The position numbers and the translations under genes are program-made. A DNA stretch of 64,000 nt from the NCBI RefSeq assembly GCF_000276665.1, contig NW_004955425.1, positions 21,308,670 to 21,372,669 of the forward strand, in the 5' to 3' direction. Under the pieces are notes generated by a model. That model had not been told where the DNA came from and did not search any database. It saw only the letters and a list, made by a program, of their open reading frames with translations. This document shows, in pieces, positions 1 to 10,808 of this stretch; the stretch's first letter is position 1, and each line of letters opens with the position of its first letter. This DNA is from Chinchilla lanigera (taxonomy: Eukaryota > Chordata > Mammalia > Rodentia > Chinchillidae).

Positions 1-169
1 TTTTTTCCTCTTTAAAATAAAAATAAGACTAAAACATTATAAAAACTTAAAAAAGAAAACTACACTGTAATGTATCATAGCAAAGTTATAGAAAGCCAAA
101 AATGAAATTTTGTAAAGGCAGCTCAGATAAGAAAATGGAATGGTTTTTAAGTACATGTTTTATTAGTGC

Positions 170-665
170 CTATTAGCTTTATAAAATACTAGGTGTCAAT
201 ATAGTATTTTTACACGTGCACATATTTTCATCATACCTATCCTCCATTACCCTCACTTACATCACTCCCCACTTTACCCCATTTTTCTTGTCTGATAATA
301 ATGTCCCTTCTGCTTTCATGTCATTGTTTAAGATTCCGTATATTAAGAAATACTTGTTTTTCTGAGTCTGGTTTATTTCACTTAACATGATAATCTCTAT
401 TTATACACCTACAAAAGATATTTTGTTCTTTACAGCTGAATAATAATACTTTGTCTACATACACTACATTTTCTTTATCCACCCATCTGTTGATCAACAC
501 ATAGCCTGGTTCCAGACCTTGACTATTTTAATGGGCCACGATAAACATGAGTATGCAGATGTCCCTAGCATAGTATGCTAACTTTAATTCACACAGCTAA
601 GTTAATATAGCTGGGTCATACAGTGGTTCTATGCTTTTTGAGGAACTTCCATACTGATTTGAAAA
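170..665 (-). mobile_element. L1 LINE fragment, 3' end of ORF2 and 3'UTR
   Basis: Read on the minus strand this matches the end of L1 ORF2 and the start of its 3'UTR. Typical landmarks in order are a CTTAACATGATAATCTC-like stretch, a 'GCTGAATAATAATAC' stretch, a 'CATCTGTTGATCAACACA' stretch and a 'TTTTTGAGGAACTTCCATAC' stretch. No open frame survives. Edges are approximate and no TSD was located. The same landmarks recur near 4.8-5.1 and 5.4-5.8 kb. Confidence 0.7.
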
Positions 666-1684
666 GATTATATTCTAAAAAGAAACCTGTAGACAGACAG
701 GTTGGTTTCTCAAAGAGGCAATGAAAACATTTTGAGAGAACTCATTGCAGACCTGAACCAAGAGAAATGTTAAAGGGAGCACTGTAAGGAATAGGAAAGA
801 GACACTCAAAGAAAGTGATTCCGCCGGAAGAGTGTCAGAGAAGCCCACTTGGGTTTACCGCTGTGGATCTTGGTGGTGTTTATTTAACCACATATATTTG
901 TCAAGACTCACAGAACTATGGAACTACTAAAAAGGATTGATTTTCCTTATGTAAATTATAGCTTAATAAAAAAGATAAAAGTAATTTGATCACATATTTT
1001 ATGAATCTTTCTGGACTTTTATTCTATAGAGTTGATCTATGTCTATTCCCTGCCAACAACGCTATCATATTGTATTTTTTTGTTATTCTTTTTTTATTTT
1101 AAAGAGAGTAGTAAATGAGAAACAAACACAGAAATAGAACAGTAGCAGCATACCAGTATCACAAACATAAACAAATCAAAGCAAGAACATTCAAAATGAT
1201 ACAGTCTCAAGACAAAATAATATGAATCAACAGTGGTTGTTACATTACATATAGCTATCCTCCACTACATTGCTCAGATTACCAAATATAAGAATAATAC
1301 TATCTTTGTAGTAACTCTTTAAATCCTGTTAGTGAAGTATGAAAATTTTGTTCTTTTTCAAAATCATTTTAGTTATTCTACATCCTTCATATTTACAGAT
1401 AAATTTGGATAGTTTCTACAAAGCAAGCTGTTTAGATGCATAGACTCTATGGATCAATTTGGGATAATTGACATCTAAAACAAGTCTCGTGATCCATGGA
1501 GAAAATATATTTTTCCATTTATTTAGACTTTCCTTGACATTCTTCAGTGCATGCATAATTATTTTTAATAATTCAAAAGGTAAATAATTTACATGTCTAC
1601 CTATAGGGTATTTGTTAATTAAAATTGTTGCATATGCATACAATGAAATATTACCTAGTTTTTAAAGTTATTCAGTACTTCATC
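666..1684. other. AT-rich stretch without a recognised gene
   Basis: Low-GC sequence with short T-rich and A-rich runs, for example near 1075-1105. No convincing open frame and no repeat I can name. It may contain further decayed L1 3'UTR. Confidence 0.4.
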
Positions 1685-1800
1685 AGGCATGGTGGTGCAT
1701 GCCTGTAATCCCTGTGCTGGGGAGGCTCAGGCAAGAGGATCACCACAAGTTTGAGCCCAGCTTGCATTACATAGTGCAGGTTCATTATTCAGAACTCCTG
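1685..1800 (+). mobile_element. B1-type SINE, degraded
   Basis: The 7SL-derived hallmark GGCATGGTGGTGCATGCC followed by TGTAATCCC is present, then a 'GAGGCTCAGGCAAGAGGATCAC' type A/B-box region and a diverged right part. The element lacks a clear A-tail and the right half is strongly decayed. Confidence 0.7.
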
Positions 1801-3327
1801 TGTGAAAAAGGGGAGTGAAGTCAGATCAAAGAACCTATCTGCCCATTATCTTACAAAATGATTTACACTTATAAAAAGAGAGCAAAGAACCCAAGCTTTA
1901 TCATTTTTAACCAAATAAGAAAAAAAAAGTGCAAAGTTGTGCGATAAGCTTTAATATGGTGGACAACAACGCTAAAAGTCCAGGTGCAGCTCCACATCAC
2001 TTCTAGGACCTCTCTTCCTCCACCAGATAGCACTGAGGATAGACTGTGAGTCCGATGTCTTGAAGACCCTGAGCAATGCACAGCAGGTCACAGAGGAGGG
2101 GTAGATGTGAAAGCACAGGGAGAAGGAGGCCCAGGTAACTGGAAGCACAAGGAGCTTCAGAATGGGCAAAAGGGAAAGAAGGAAATGTCTTCGAAATGAA
2201 GGAGAGAAGGGTGTGCACTTACAGCTGCCCTATAGATCAGAGAACCAATGCAAAGCAATAGATACCAACATGTCATCTGATTAAATTACTTACTGTGAAA
2301 GAAATCTTCAAACATTCCGCCATCAAAAAACAAGTCCCTCAAAGAAGGAGAAATCAGGATGGCCTCCACATTTTCCACAGAAACACTTCTCACAGCAGAC
2401 GACAGAGAAATACTAATTTCTGAGGCTTAAAGTACAACTCAATGATCCTGCCACAACTGAAATTTTCAATCATATGTAAAAGCAACAGGCATTATTTTTC
2501 AATATAAAAAATTCATATACACCAGTGAAATCCAGCCAACCAAGAGAAAAATAGAAATAAATATGTCAGGAATATCTAGAAGGACTAAGAGCTGTAAATA
2601 TATATATTAAAAAAGAGTTGCAAAACAACAAAAAAAGAAGTCTTAAATTGTTTTCAGTAGTTCTACCTTTGGAAATATTGTTATGTATTCTAAGTGCACT
2701 ATGAAACAAAGCAAATGAATGATCATGTTAGTATTTGTGAGACCAGGACGTTTGCCAAGAATGGAAGGAGAATCAGGACTGAAGAAGTAAAGTATCCATG
2801 GTCTCGAATTTGAATTGATGTTATCGTTGTAAGTTCTGAATGTTTTCTTTATTTGTAACACACACAGCTCAGTTCCTATCATCAAAAAGAAAATACATGC
2901 TTAGTAGCCCAGCCACTTGAGAACAGAAGACAGCAAAAATGCAGCAGAGAATGCACAAGATAATCCTACAACATTCTGTCAAACCAAAAACCAAAAGAAT
3001 TATCAAAGATTGCTGAGGAAATACACGAAAGATTCAAGAGCCAACTAGAACTTCTTTCCATCCAAATGTGATCTGAAAATCTACAACAATAACTACAATA
3101 GATTGGAAAAATTAAACTAAAATTTGAATATGAAATGACAAGTTTTTAAAAAATCATCATTTGCCTTAGGAAAATACTGTAAAAACCAATTCATTATTTT
3201 TAAAATTAATAAATCTTAACTTTTTGTATGAGCTCAGGATATTTGGGCGTTATTAAATAGTTGTGGTAAAGATGCACTTTTAGAAATATTCAAAGTAATA
3301 AATGTAAAATGTAGTGTTAAACTTCAT
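1801..3327. other. No gene recognised; AT-rich unique sequence
   Basis: Short open frames on the minus strand between 1869 and 2218 overlap one another in different frames and show no domain. Nothing else stands out apart from short A-rich runs. Confidence 0.4.
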
Positions 3328-3449
3328 TTTGCTTTACTTTGTTTTTGTTTGTTTGTTTTCCTGGTACTGGGAATCGAACTCAGGACCTTGTGCTTGCCAG
3401 GCAGGTGCTGTGCCGCTGAGCTAAATCCCCAGCCCCTTTGCTTTACTTT
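3328..3449 (-). mobile_element. ID-type SINE with 13-bp target-site duplication
   Basis: Body 3341-3436, minus strand. Read on minus it begins GGGGCTGGGGATTTAGCTCA, has the tRNA-Ala-like A and B boxes (the B box as GGTCCTGAGTTCGATTCC), and ends in an A-rich tail (T-rich on plus). The TSD TTTGCTTTACTTT is exact at 3328-3340 and 3437-3449. This marks a well-preserved retroposition event into older sequence. It is not a functional tRNA gene: there is no cloverleaf 3' half. Confidence 0.93.
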
Positions 3450-3454
3450 TTAAA

Positions 3455-3855
3455 ATGAGGTGCTGGAGCATTCATTACTCAGCCATTAAAGAAGGATAAA
3501 TCTGAACCATTTATAGGAAAGTGGGTGGATCTTAAGACTATAATTCTAGGTGAAATAAATTAGACATAGGTTAAATATTGCATGGTTTCTCTGATATAAA
3601 AAACCCAAAATATAAATAATTTAAACAACAAAATAAAAGAGAGAAGACAGGGAGGAGAATTCTGTGGAGATGGGAAGGGTCTGGAGGAAGAACAGGAAGG
3701 ACAAGAGAAGGAGCAAAAACGGCCAAGATGTGATGTGTGCATGTGCTCATTTCCCCCAGCAGTGTCATTAGCATGGATCTCATCATGTCATTTCATATTC
3801 ATTTTTTAAAAAATCATCATGTTACAACTTGTAATATGACAACATATCCAGGCCA
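3455..3855 (+). mobile_element. L1 fragment, end of ORF2 and start of 3'UTR
   Basis: Plus-strand L1 landmarks: 'TTACTCAGCCATTAAAGAAG', then a GTGGGTGGATCTTAAGAC-like stretch and 'GGTGAAATAAATTAGACA', typical of the last part of ORF2. Followed by A-rich 3'UTR-like sequence. No intact frame. Confidence 0.65.
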
Positions 3856-3857
3856 TG

Positions 3858-3889
3858 AATAAATGAATGAATGAATGAATAAATAAATA
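3858..3889. repeat. (AATG)n/(AAAT)n microsatellite
   Basis: About eight 4-bp units of AATG changing into AAAT. Confidence 0.9.
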
Positions 3890-3894
3890 CAAAC

Positions 3895-4555
3895 TTACTG
3901 GGATACCATTTCTCACCTACCAGTGTATGGCTGTAATAAAACAGATGGACAAAAAGGTGAAGAAATTCAAACCCTCAAAACACTGCTGATGAGAATCTAA
4001 AACCGTATGGAAACAAGTTGGCAGTTCCTTACAAAGTTAAACATAGAGATTCTATAAGGCCCAGCATTTCTACTGCTAGGTATTTACCCAAGACAAATTG
4101 AAAACGTGTGTATGCCCATACAAAAAAAAATCGTATTCAAATGTTCATAGCAGCAGTATTCATAATAGATAAAAGCTGAAAATCATTTAATAGCCATTAA
4201 CTTATTAACAGATAAGCAAAATATAATATATTCATACAATGAAATATTATTTTTAAATGAAATACTGATCATTGTTATAACATGGAGAAAACCTTGAAAA
4301 CCTTACAGTAAAAGAAGAAGTCAGACACAAAAACCAAGCTGTACAATTCCATTGGTATGAAATATCCATCATCAGAAATCTGTAGAGATAGGAAGAAGTT
4401 TAAAGATTTTCTGGGACTGGGGAGAAGAATAGGGAGTCAGTGCAAAGGGATAGGACAGAAATGCAATTTCATGAAATTAGACAGTCATACCTGGTGAATA
4501 ACCTAAACCCCCTTGCACTGTACAATTCATAAATGCAAAATAAAGAAACAAGGTC
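3895..4555 (+). mobile_element. Old L1 fragment, 3' end
   Basis: Contains TCTCACCTACCAGTGTATGG-like and CTACTGCTAGGTATTTACCC-like landmarks of old mammalian L1 ORF2 ends, then 'CAGCAGTATTCATAATAG' and a 3'UTR ending with a TGCACTGTACAATTCATAAA-like stretch. More decayed than the neighbouring copies. It runs opposite to the L1 copies that follow. Confidence 0.6.
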
Positions 4556-4574
4556 AGGACGTTTTTAAAAACAT

Positions 4575-5200
4575 GTCTTTTTTGTTGGTGCATATTAGCT
4601 ACACAGAATAATGAGATTCACTTGGTACACTGCACACATGCGTGACATCTTCACTGACTCCATTCCCATTACTCTCCTCTCCCGTTCTTCCCTCACCCCT
4701 TCCCCTGCTCTGTTGCTGAAAGTCTGCCCCCCATTTCCTGTCGTTTCTTTTTTATTCATTTAGATTTAGTTTTAGGTTGTTTATATAAGAGAAAACATGC
4801 AATATTTAACTTTTAAAGAACTTTTGCTTTACTTGCCAGTCTTGAGTTCCACATATTTTCTTGTAATAATAGAAATTTGTTCTTCTTTATAGCTGAAAAA
4901 AATTCATATACAGATTTATATACATTATGTATATGACATTTTCTTTATCTAGTCATATCTTGACAGACATCTAGACTGTTCCCAGTGAATTGGGTTGCTG
5001 TAATCATGGTTTGCATGGATCATTATAGTGTGCTGTTTTTAATTCTTTCAGGAACATACTGAGAAATGGATCAAATGGTACGTGTATTTTCAGTTTTTTG
5101 AAGAATTCCCATCCTGATTTTCATAGTGGTTGCACAAGATTCTATTCCCACCAAATATTTAAGAGGATTATTTATCCTCATATCCTTGCCAACACTCATT
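4575..5200 (-). mobile_element. L1 3' end (first of two stacked copies)
   Basis: Minus-strand L1 3'UTR (CATATTAGCTACACAGAAT-like beginning, then the pyrimidine-rich CCATTCCCATTACTCTCC region) followed by the end of ORF2, up to 'CATAGTGGTTGCACAAGATT' near 5125. It then gives way to another L1 3'UTR in the same direction. Confidence 0.65.
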
Positions 5201-6880
5201 TTTTTTATTAATTTTTACTTTATTGGTACACGTTTGCAGTACATAATTATTCTATTCCTAGGAGGGAGTTGGTACATGTATGTAAAACATCTTCATCCCT
5301 TTGCTCTTCCCTTTCTCCATCGCTTGGTCCCCCCCCCTTTTATAGAATATCAACCCCCCATCCCCCCCATTCCCTCTTATCAGCCCTTTATTTTGTTCTT
5401 TAGTTATATTTTGGGTTTCTCACATAAGAGAAATTATGTGATATTTCAGCCTAGGTGTCTAATTTACTTCACTTAACATTATGGTCTCAAGATGCATTAA
5501 TTAATTGATTAATTTTTTTACAAATGACCCAGACTTATCTATCTTTGTGACAGAGTAGTACTTCAGTTTATAAATACCACACATTCTCTATCCATTCACC
5601 TGTTGATGGACATATAGGCCACTTCCACCATTTAGTTATTATGAATTGTGCTGCTATAAACATGGGTATGCATGTATTCCTGTAATGTGATACCTTTAAC
5701 TTATTCAGAAAGATACCTAGAAGGGATACAGCTGAGTTGAATGGAATTTCTAGTTTCAGTTTTGTGAGGCCTCTCCACACTGATTTTCTTTTCTTTTTTT
5801 CTTAACCACTCACAGATTGTTCACCAAGTCTCCCTATTAGGAATTCACACACTGATTTTCATGGTGATTGTATCAGCTACATTCTTGCCAGCAGTGTGGA
5901 AGAGTCCTGTTTTCCTTGAAGCCTCTCCAGCGTTTGTTATTATTTCACTTTTTTGATGATAGCAATTTTTTCTGGAGTAAGATGGAATCTCAGTGTTGTT
6001 TAAATTTGCATTTCTTTAATGATTAGAGATGCTGAACATCTTTTCATGCACTTGTTGGCATTTGTGTGTCTTCTGAGACATGTCTATTCATTTTATTTGC
6101 CCATTGTTTGGTTGGGTCTTTTAGTTTGGGGTGTCTAATTTTTTGAGTTCTTTATATATTCTAGATATTAGTGTTCTATCCAAAGAATGACTGACAAAAT
6201 TTTCCCCCTCTGTAGCAACTTCTTCACTGTGTTATTTCCTTTGCTGTGCAGCAGCTTTTTAATTTGACGTGATCCAATTTGTTGATTCTTGATGTTATTT
6301 CTTGTGCAACTGTGATTCTGTTCCAAAAATCCTTACCTATGCCTGTGTCTTCAAAAGTTTTACATCTGTTATCTTCCAGCAGATTAAGTGTTTATGTTTT
6401 AACATTTAGATTTTGGTTTTAGCTTAGTACATGGTGAGAGAGATGGATCTACATTCAGTCTTCTGCATGTTTATAGCCCATTTTCCTAGCACTGTTTGTT
6501 TAAAAGGCTATTTTTCCTCAGCACATGTTTCTGGCTCCTCTTGCAAAGACCAGGTATCTCAATGTGCCTTGGGTTGTTTCTGCATCATCTATTCCATTCC
6601 ATTGATCCATGAGTCTATTTTAGTGCCATTGTCATATTTTTTAATTGATGTAGCTTTATAATAGAACTTGGAGTCTGGGGTTGTGATGCCCTCTGACTTG
6701 CTCTCTTTGCCCAGGATTTCTTTAGCTATTCTGGGTCTCTTCTGGTTCCATATGAATTTTAGGGTTGTTTTTTCTAGTTTTGCTCTATTGCTACTTTGAT
6801 TGAGATTGCATTAAATCTGTATGTTACTTTTAGAATTATGGCCAATTTGACAATTGGTTCTGCCTATTCAGGAAGGGGGT
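5200..6880 (-). mobile_element. L1 3' portion (second stacked copy)
   Basis: Restarts the L1 3'UTR pattern (a TTGGTACACGTTTGCAGTAC-like beginning, then a long C-rich run at about 5331-5369), then ORF2 C-terminal sequence read on minus. Landmarks: 'CACCTGTTGATGGACATA' near 5598, 'TTTGCATTTCTTTAATGATT' near 6006, 'TTGCTGTGCAGCAGC' near 6241, and a 'CTTTAGCTATTCTGGGTCT' stretch near 6720. About 60 bp near 5790-5850 is inserted between two CACACTGATTTTC copies. Open frames in it are spurious. Confidence 0.8.
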
Positions 6881-6999
6881 GTATTTCAAAAAATAAAATG
6901 AGAAGGAAGTTAAAATGTTTCTTTATAAAAAAATCACCAAAGCATAAAAGAAGACAGTTATGTAGGAAATGAGGCACAAAAAGCTGTAAGGCAATAGAA

Positions 7000-7240
7000 A
7001 GCAAAGGACAAAATGACAAAAGTAAACCCCTCCTACAAGAGACTCACTTCAGATCCGAAGACACACATAGGTTGAAAGTGAAAGGAAGGAAAAAAGTATT
7101 GCACACAAGTAGCAATCAAAAGAGTAGGGGTAGCTATACTAATATCAGCCAAACAGAGAAATAACATTATATGTTAATAAAAAGTTGAACACAGCAAGAT
7201 ATAATTACAAATATTTGTGCAAATATTTACAGTTCTTTGG
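7000..7240 (+). mobile_element. L1 ORF2 endonuclease-region fragment
   Basis: Plus-strand sequence 'CTACAAGAGACTCACTTCAG' followed by 'CACACATAGGTTGAAAGTGA' and 'GTAGCTATACTAATATCAGC' matches the L1 ORF2 stretch after the endonuclease core. Opposite orientation to the L1 just upstream. It could be an inverted 5' piece of that insertion, but the two pieces are not contiguous in L1 coordinates, so I leave it separate. Confidence 0.6.
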
Positions 7241-7249
7241 GGGAGTTAA

Positions 7250-7450
7250 GGAACCTGGGTAGAGAATCAGCTTGGAGAAATGTTTGGGAGGCAGCAGGTG
7301 TGGTGCAGGGTCTGGTAAGGTCACCTGGCAGAGGAGCTGAGAGTTGAAATGACTCTACCATGTTCTATACCTTGACAGTAACAAGGTCAAGAACAGAACA
7401 CTGATCTCCTGACTCCGGTGTTCCTTCCACGGAACACCACCTTATAACCT
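7250..7450 (-). repeat. Possible MIR SINE, decayed
   Basis: Minus-like MIR features: a GGTCACCTGGCAGAGGAGCTGAGA stretch and 'CTGATCTCCTGACTCCGG' followed by a 'TTCCTTCCAC' pattern. Diverged, low confidence. Confidence 0.35.
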
Positions 7451-8155
7451 GCAAGATGTAGAGGTGCCTGAAGTAGTGCATATTCCTTTCAACCTCAAGA
7501 ACGCAATGCTTTACTTGCTACCAAATGATCAATAAGCTAAACTGCCAAATCCAGTGGACATTTTTAGTTCTTATAATACTCACTGTCTTAGAAGTACTTA
7601 ATGTAATCAGTCATTCTTTCCCTGAAAGAGTCCATGTCAATTAGTATTCAATTAGAATAAAGAAACTACTCAACATTTTAAAGAGAAGAGATTTAATCTG
7701 GAAATCAAGTGTTTATCAAATATTACGTGTAAAGATACATGTGAATATTCAGGCATGCCCATCACAGCTGGCCTGCCATGTGAGGTGGTACATTTGCCAA
7801 TATCAAGCACACACAGGAAGACTAGGAATACACTACCGTGGCTTCATCTAGGTCTGAGGAAACCGCTACCAAGACTCTGAAAGCTAAATAGCCATGTAGC
7901 CAGTGACTGGACCCTGGAACACTGCTGTAGAGAAGTTCCACAGCATATTTGCCAACAGAAAGTGGAAAAAGCAGCGGGACCGTAGCCTTTGCCTCAGTTC
8001 CACCTTCTAGACCTTGTGTGGTACATGTAATTTGCAGAACGTAATTTGCATCCATGTTTCTGGTTACAAAGGAACCCGAGAAAAGTTATTTTGAGCTGTA
8101 CAGGAAGAGAGAAAAGCATAGAGGACAGGAACAGATGCTAAGTGCCTATTGACCA
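7451..8155. other. No gene or named repeat recognised
   Basis: Mixed-composition sequence. The minus-strand open frame at 7822-8055 (77 aa) shows no motif, no signal peptide and no splice context I can defend. Confidence 0.4.
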
Positions 8156-8159
8156 TTTC

Positions 8160-8800
8160 CTTATCTTCTAGCACAATATTTTGCTTGCCCTCACTCCTGG
8201 GGTGCCTCATCTTCTTCCTGTTCTTTACACATTGCTGTTACTCAAGACTCAGCTCTATCCTTTTCTCATTCTATATTCTCTCTGGGTGATTTCATGCACT
8301 CGATGTAAGAATTTCAAAATCATCATCTCCAGTCAAAGCTGTCTCCCATATGGTGCCCCGAACTCCAACTGCCTACTGGATCTCTGCCTAGATATGTCAG
8401 AAGCACCTCAAAATGAACATATCTAGAACCAAACTGATGGTGTCCCCTCCCCAAAGCTATATTGGCTCCTGATTGTGCTACCATGATATGACAAATGACA
8501 GTGTAATCAGTTTAATTTCCCAAGCCAGAAGTCTAGGAATCATCCTTAACTCCTCCTTATCCTTAGCTCCCATGTTTAATTAATCACTGTCATGAAAATT
8601 ATGCATATCAAATCTCTCTCACGCCTCATCCTGAACTCCAGAAATGAACCACAGCTGACTTCCTCGTCTCCAGTGTTGCCTTCCTTCAACCTGATGTCAT
8701 CTTATACTCAGAAAACTTTGTCAAAAACACATATAGACCTCTTAAAACACTTGTGGTTCTCTGTACCCTCAAAATGGAATTCAATATGATTAAGATGTTT
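8160..8800 (+). mobile_element. CR1/L2-clade LINE relic (reverse transcriptase region)
   Basis: Resembles an ancient interspersed LINE segment whose protein contains an ADD..YISS..LSNCLLDIS.WM..LKLN.SKTEL pattern. Here a piece reading NCLLDLCLDMSEAPQNEHI (8355-8420 region) and 'GGAATCATCCTTAACTCC' downstream keep the order of that family, with frameshifts. Non-functional and very old. Confidence 0.5.
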
Positions 8801-8929
8801 TCTAAGGCCAATATTCAACTTGTGTTGACCTGTATAGTTAGTTGTACTGTCTCCTTATAGATTGAAATCCTCACATACTGTGGAACTATCTCCCCTATCT
8901 CCTATGTGTCAGCTAATGAGTTAATGTAA

Positions 8930-9503
8930 ATCTGTTATGGTTGGTTGGTGTCTATACCAGTCAGTTCCCCTAAAAGTGTGGATGCCTGGAGACCATTGGC
9001 TCATGCCTAGGTCTGGGTACTATTCTTGTCCCAATCACAGGTGGGCATTGCTTGGGGATCATTCTGATATCCTTCAGCATAGCAGTCCATTATGCTTGCC
9101 AAACTCCAGAATTTCCAAGCCAGAGAAGTTTCCAAGCCACAGGGCTTCCAAATCTCAAAGTAAAATGATGGCATTATAGCCGATAGAGGGGATGGTGCCC
9201 CAGTGCCCTCCAAGGCCATGGCCACAGATAAGTCCTCTGTTCCTACCTAGCCACCCCTCAGAACTTCAGTCTCGGTTGGACTTGGGTTCGTAGGCTATGG
9301 TGAAAAGTGCAAGAGCAGATGGGTGGATGTTTGTGTGGTCCCTACAGGTCTTAGTCAGGTGCCAGACAACTTTCTGCCTCTCCATGGGTGCTTTGGAGAC
9401 AAGTGTGAAATTGACCCCTTCTGAATTCATCAATTAATGGAAGGACTCACCTAACACCCACAATGCTCACTTTCCCTGGGCATTTAAATAAAATTTTATT
9501 TCT
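8930..9503 (+). other. Unassigned; possible retrocopy 3' end
   Basis: Ends in an AATAAA at 9487-9492 followed by an A11 run at 9504-9514, as a retroposed mRNA would. Both strands carry overlapping frames (8937-9179 plus, 9007-9225 minus) without any product I recognise. The A run has another explanation (displaced SINE tail, see findings), so the retrocopy reading is weak. Confidence 0.25.
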
Positions 9504-10330
9504 AAAAAAAAAAACCATCACTGACACATTCAGCTATCTGAGCTTTGAAAAATGGCCTAAAATATATGTTGGAAGAAAAATAACTTTTTTAGTAAATAGT
9601 GTTGGGAAAAATGGATATCCATATATAGAAGCTTGAAGCTGGACCCATACCTCTCACTACATACTAAATTAAAATAAAAGTGGATAAAAGATCTAAATAT
9701 TAAAACAAACACTAAACATACTGGAAGATAAAGCTAGGTAAAACTCTTAAAGTCATTGGTGTAGGCAAGGACTTTCTGAGCAGAACTCCAATTGCACAAA
9801 AAGTAACAGCAAGAATCAACAAATAGGATTACATGAAATTAAAAAGTTTCTGCATGCCAAAGGAAACAACCAATGGAGTGAAGAGACAACCTAAAGAAGG
9901 GAAAAAAATTTTTGCTTACTCTTCCTCGTACATATCTAGAATATGTAAAGAACTAAAGAAAAAAGCACAATATAAAAGATCCAATCAAACAGTGGACAAG
10001 TAAAATGAACAGATGTTGTGAAGAAAGAGGAGGAGGAGGAGAAAAGAAGAAGAAGAAGAAGAACGAAGAACGAAGAACGAAGAGGAGGAGGAGGAGGAGG
10101 AGGAGAAATGGACAATAAACATGAAAAAATGTTTAACATCTCTGGTCATTAAGAAATGCAAATTCTTGGAAAGAACCCAAATGTCCATCAACTGAGATAT
10201 GGATAAACAAGATGTATTTTTATACAATGGAGTATTACTCAGCTATAAAGAAGGATAAACTAGAGGATTTTATATGTAAATAGATGCAATAGAGACCACA
10301 CTCATTAGTGAAATAAAGCAAATTCACATG
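9504..10330 (+). mobile_element. L1 ORF2 C-terminal part (segment C of compound L1)
   Basis: Plus-strand ORF2 sequence. It begins with the 15-mer AAAAACCATCACTGA at 9510-9524, continues through 'GATAAAAGATCTAAATATTA' near 9684 and reaches 'CCAAATGTCCATCAACTGAG' near 10179 and 'TACTCAGCTATAAAGAAG' near 10227. A GAA/GGA microsatellite sits in the middle. In L1 coordinates it directly follows the minus-strand segment that ends at 10442, so both belong to one original element. Confidence 0.8.
10021..10111 (+). repeat. (GGA)n/(GAA)n purine microsatellite
   Basis: About 90 bp of pure purine in GGA, GAA and GAAC(GAAGAAC) units inside the L1. It produces the serine-, phenylalanine- and leucine-rich open frames on the opposite strand, which are not genes. 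Confidence 0.95.
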
Positions 10331-10441
10331 TGTTTGTTTGTTTGTTTGTTTGTTTTGGTTTTTCTCCGGGACCGAGAACCGAACTCACGACCTTGCGCTT
10401 GCCAGGCAGGCGCTTTGCCGCTGAGCTAAATCCCCAGCCCC
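10331..10441 (-). mobile_element. ID-type SINE lacking an adjacent TSD
   Basis: Minus-strand ID SINE with a (GTTT)n tail at 10331-10355 on the plus strand, TTCTCCGGGACCGAGAACC, the B-box region, and a CCCCAGCCCC head at 10441. The sequence beside the head reads, on minus, AAAAACCATCACTGA; the sequence beside the tail does not match it. The matching copy lies at 9510-9524 in inverted orientation, which suggests that a later inversion moved the tail-side TSD. Confidence 0.9.
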
Positions 10442-10808
10442 TCAGTGATGGTTTTTGCATCCTCTGTTCTATTCCACTGATCTACAAGTCTGTTTTGTGC
10501 CAATCCCATGCTGTTTTTATCCCTGTAACCTTGTAATATTGCTTAAAGTCAGGTATTTTGATGCCTCCTGTTCTTTGGTCTGGAAGTTTTTCATGTGTTT
10601 TGTGTCTTTCCTAGTTCTATATGAATTTTAGGATTGTTTTCCCCAGCTCTGTGAAGAATGCTATCAATATTCTGGTTGAAATTGTATTAAATCTATGTAT
10701 CAGTTTAGGAACAATGGCCTTTTTGACCATATTAATTCTGCCTTTTTAGGAGCAGGGGATATGTTTCTGTTTTCTGATGTCCTTTTTAATCTCCTTTCTT
10801 AGAATACT

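Noticed and set aside
9936..10227. Serine/leucine/phenylalanine-rich minus frames
   Set aside because: Translation of the GAA/GGA microsatellite.
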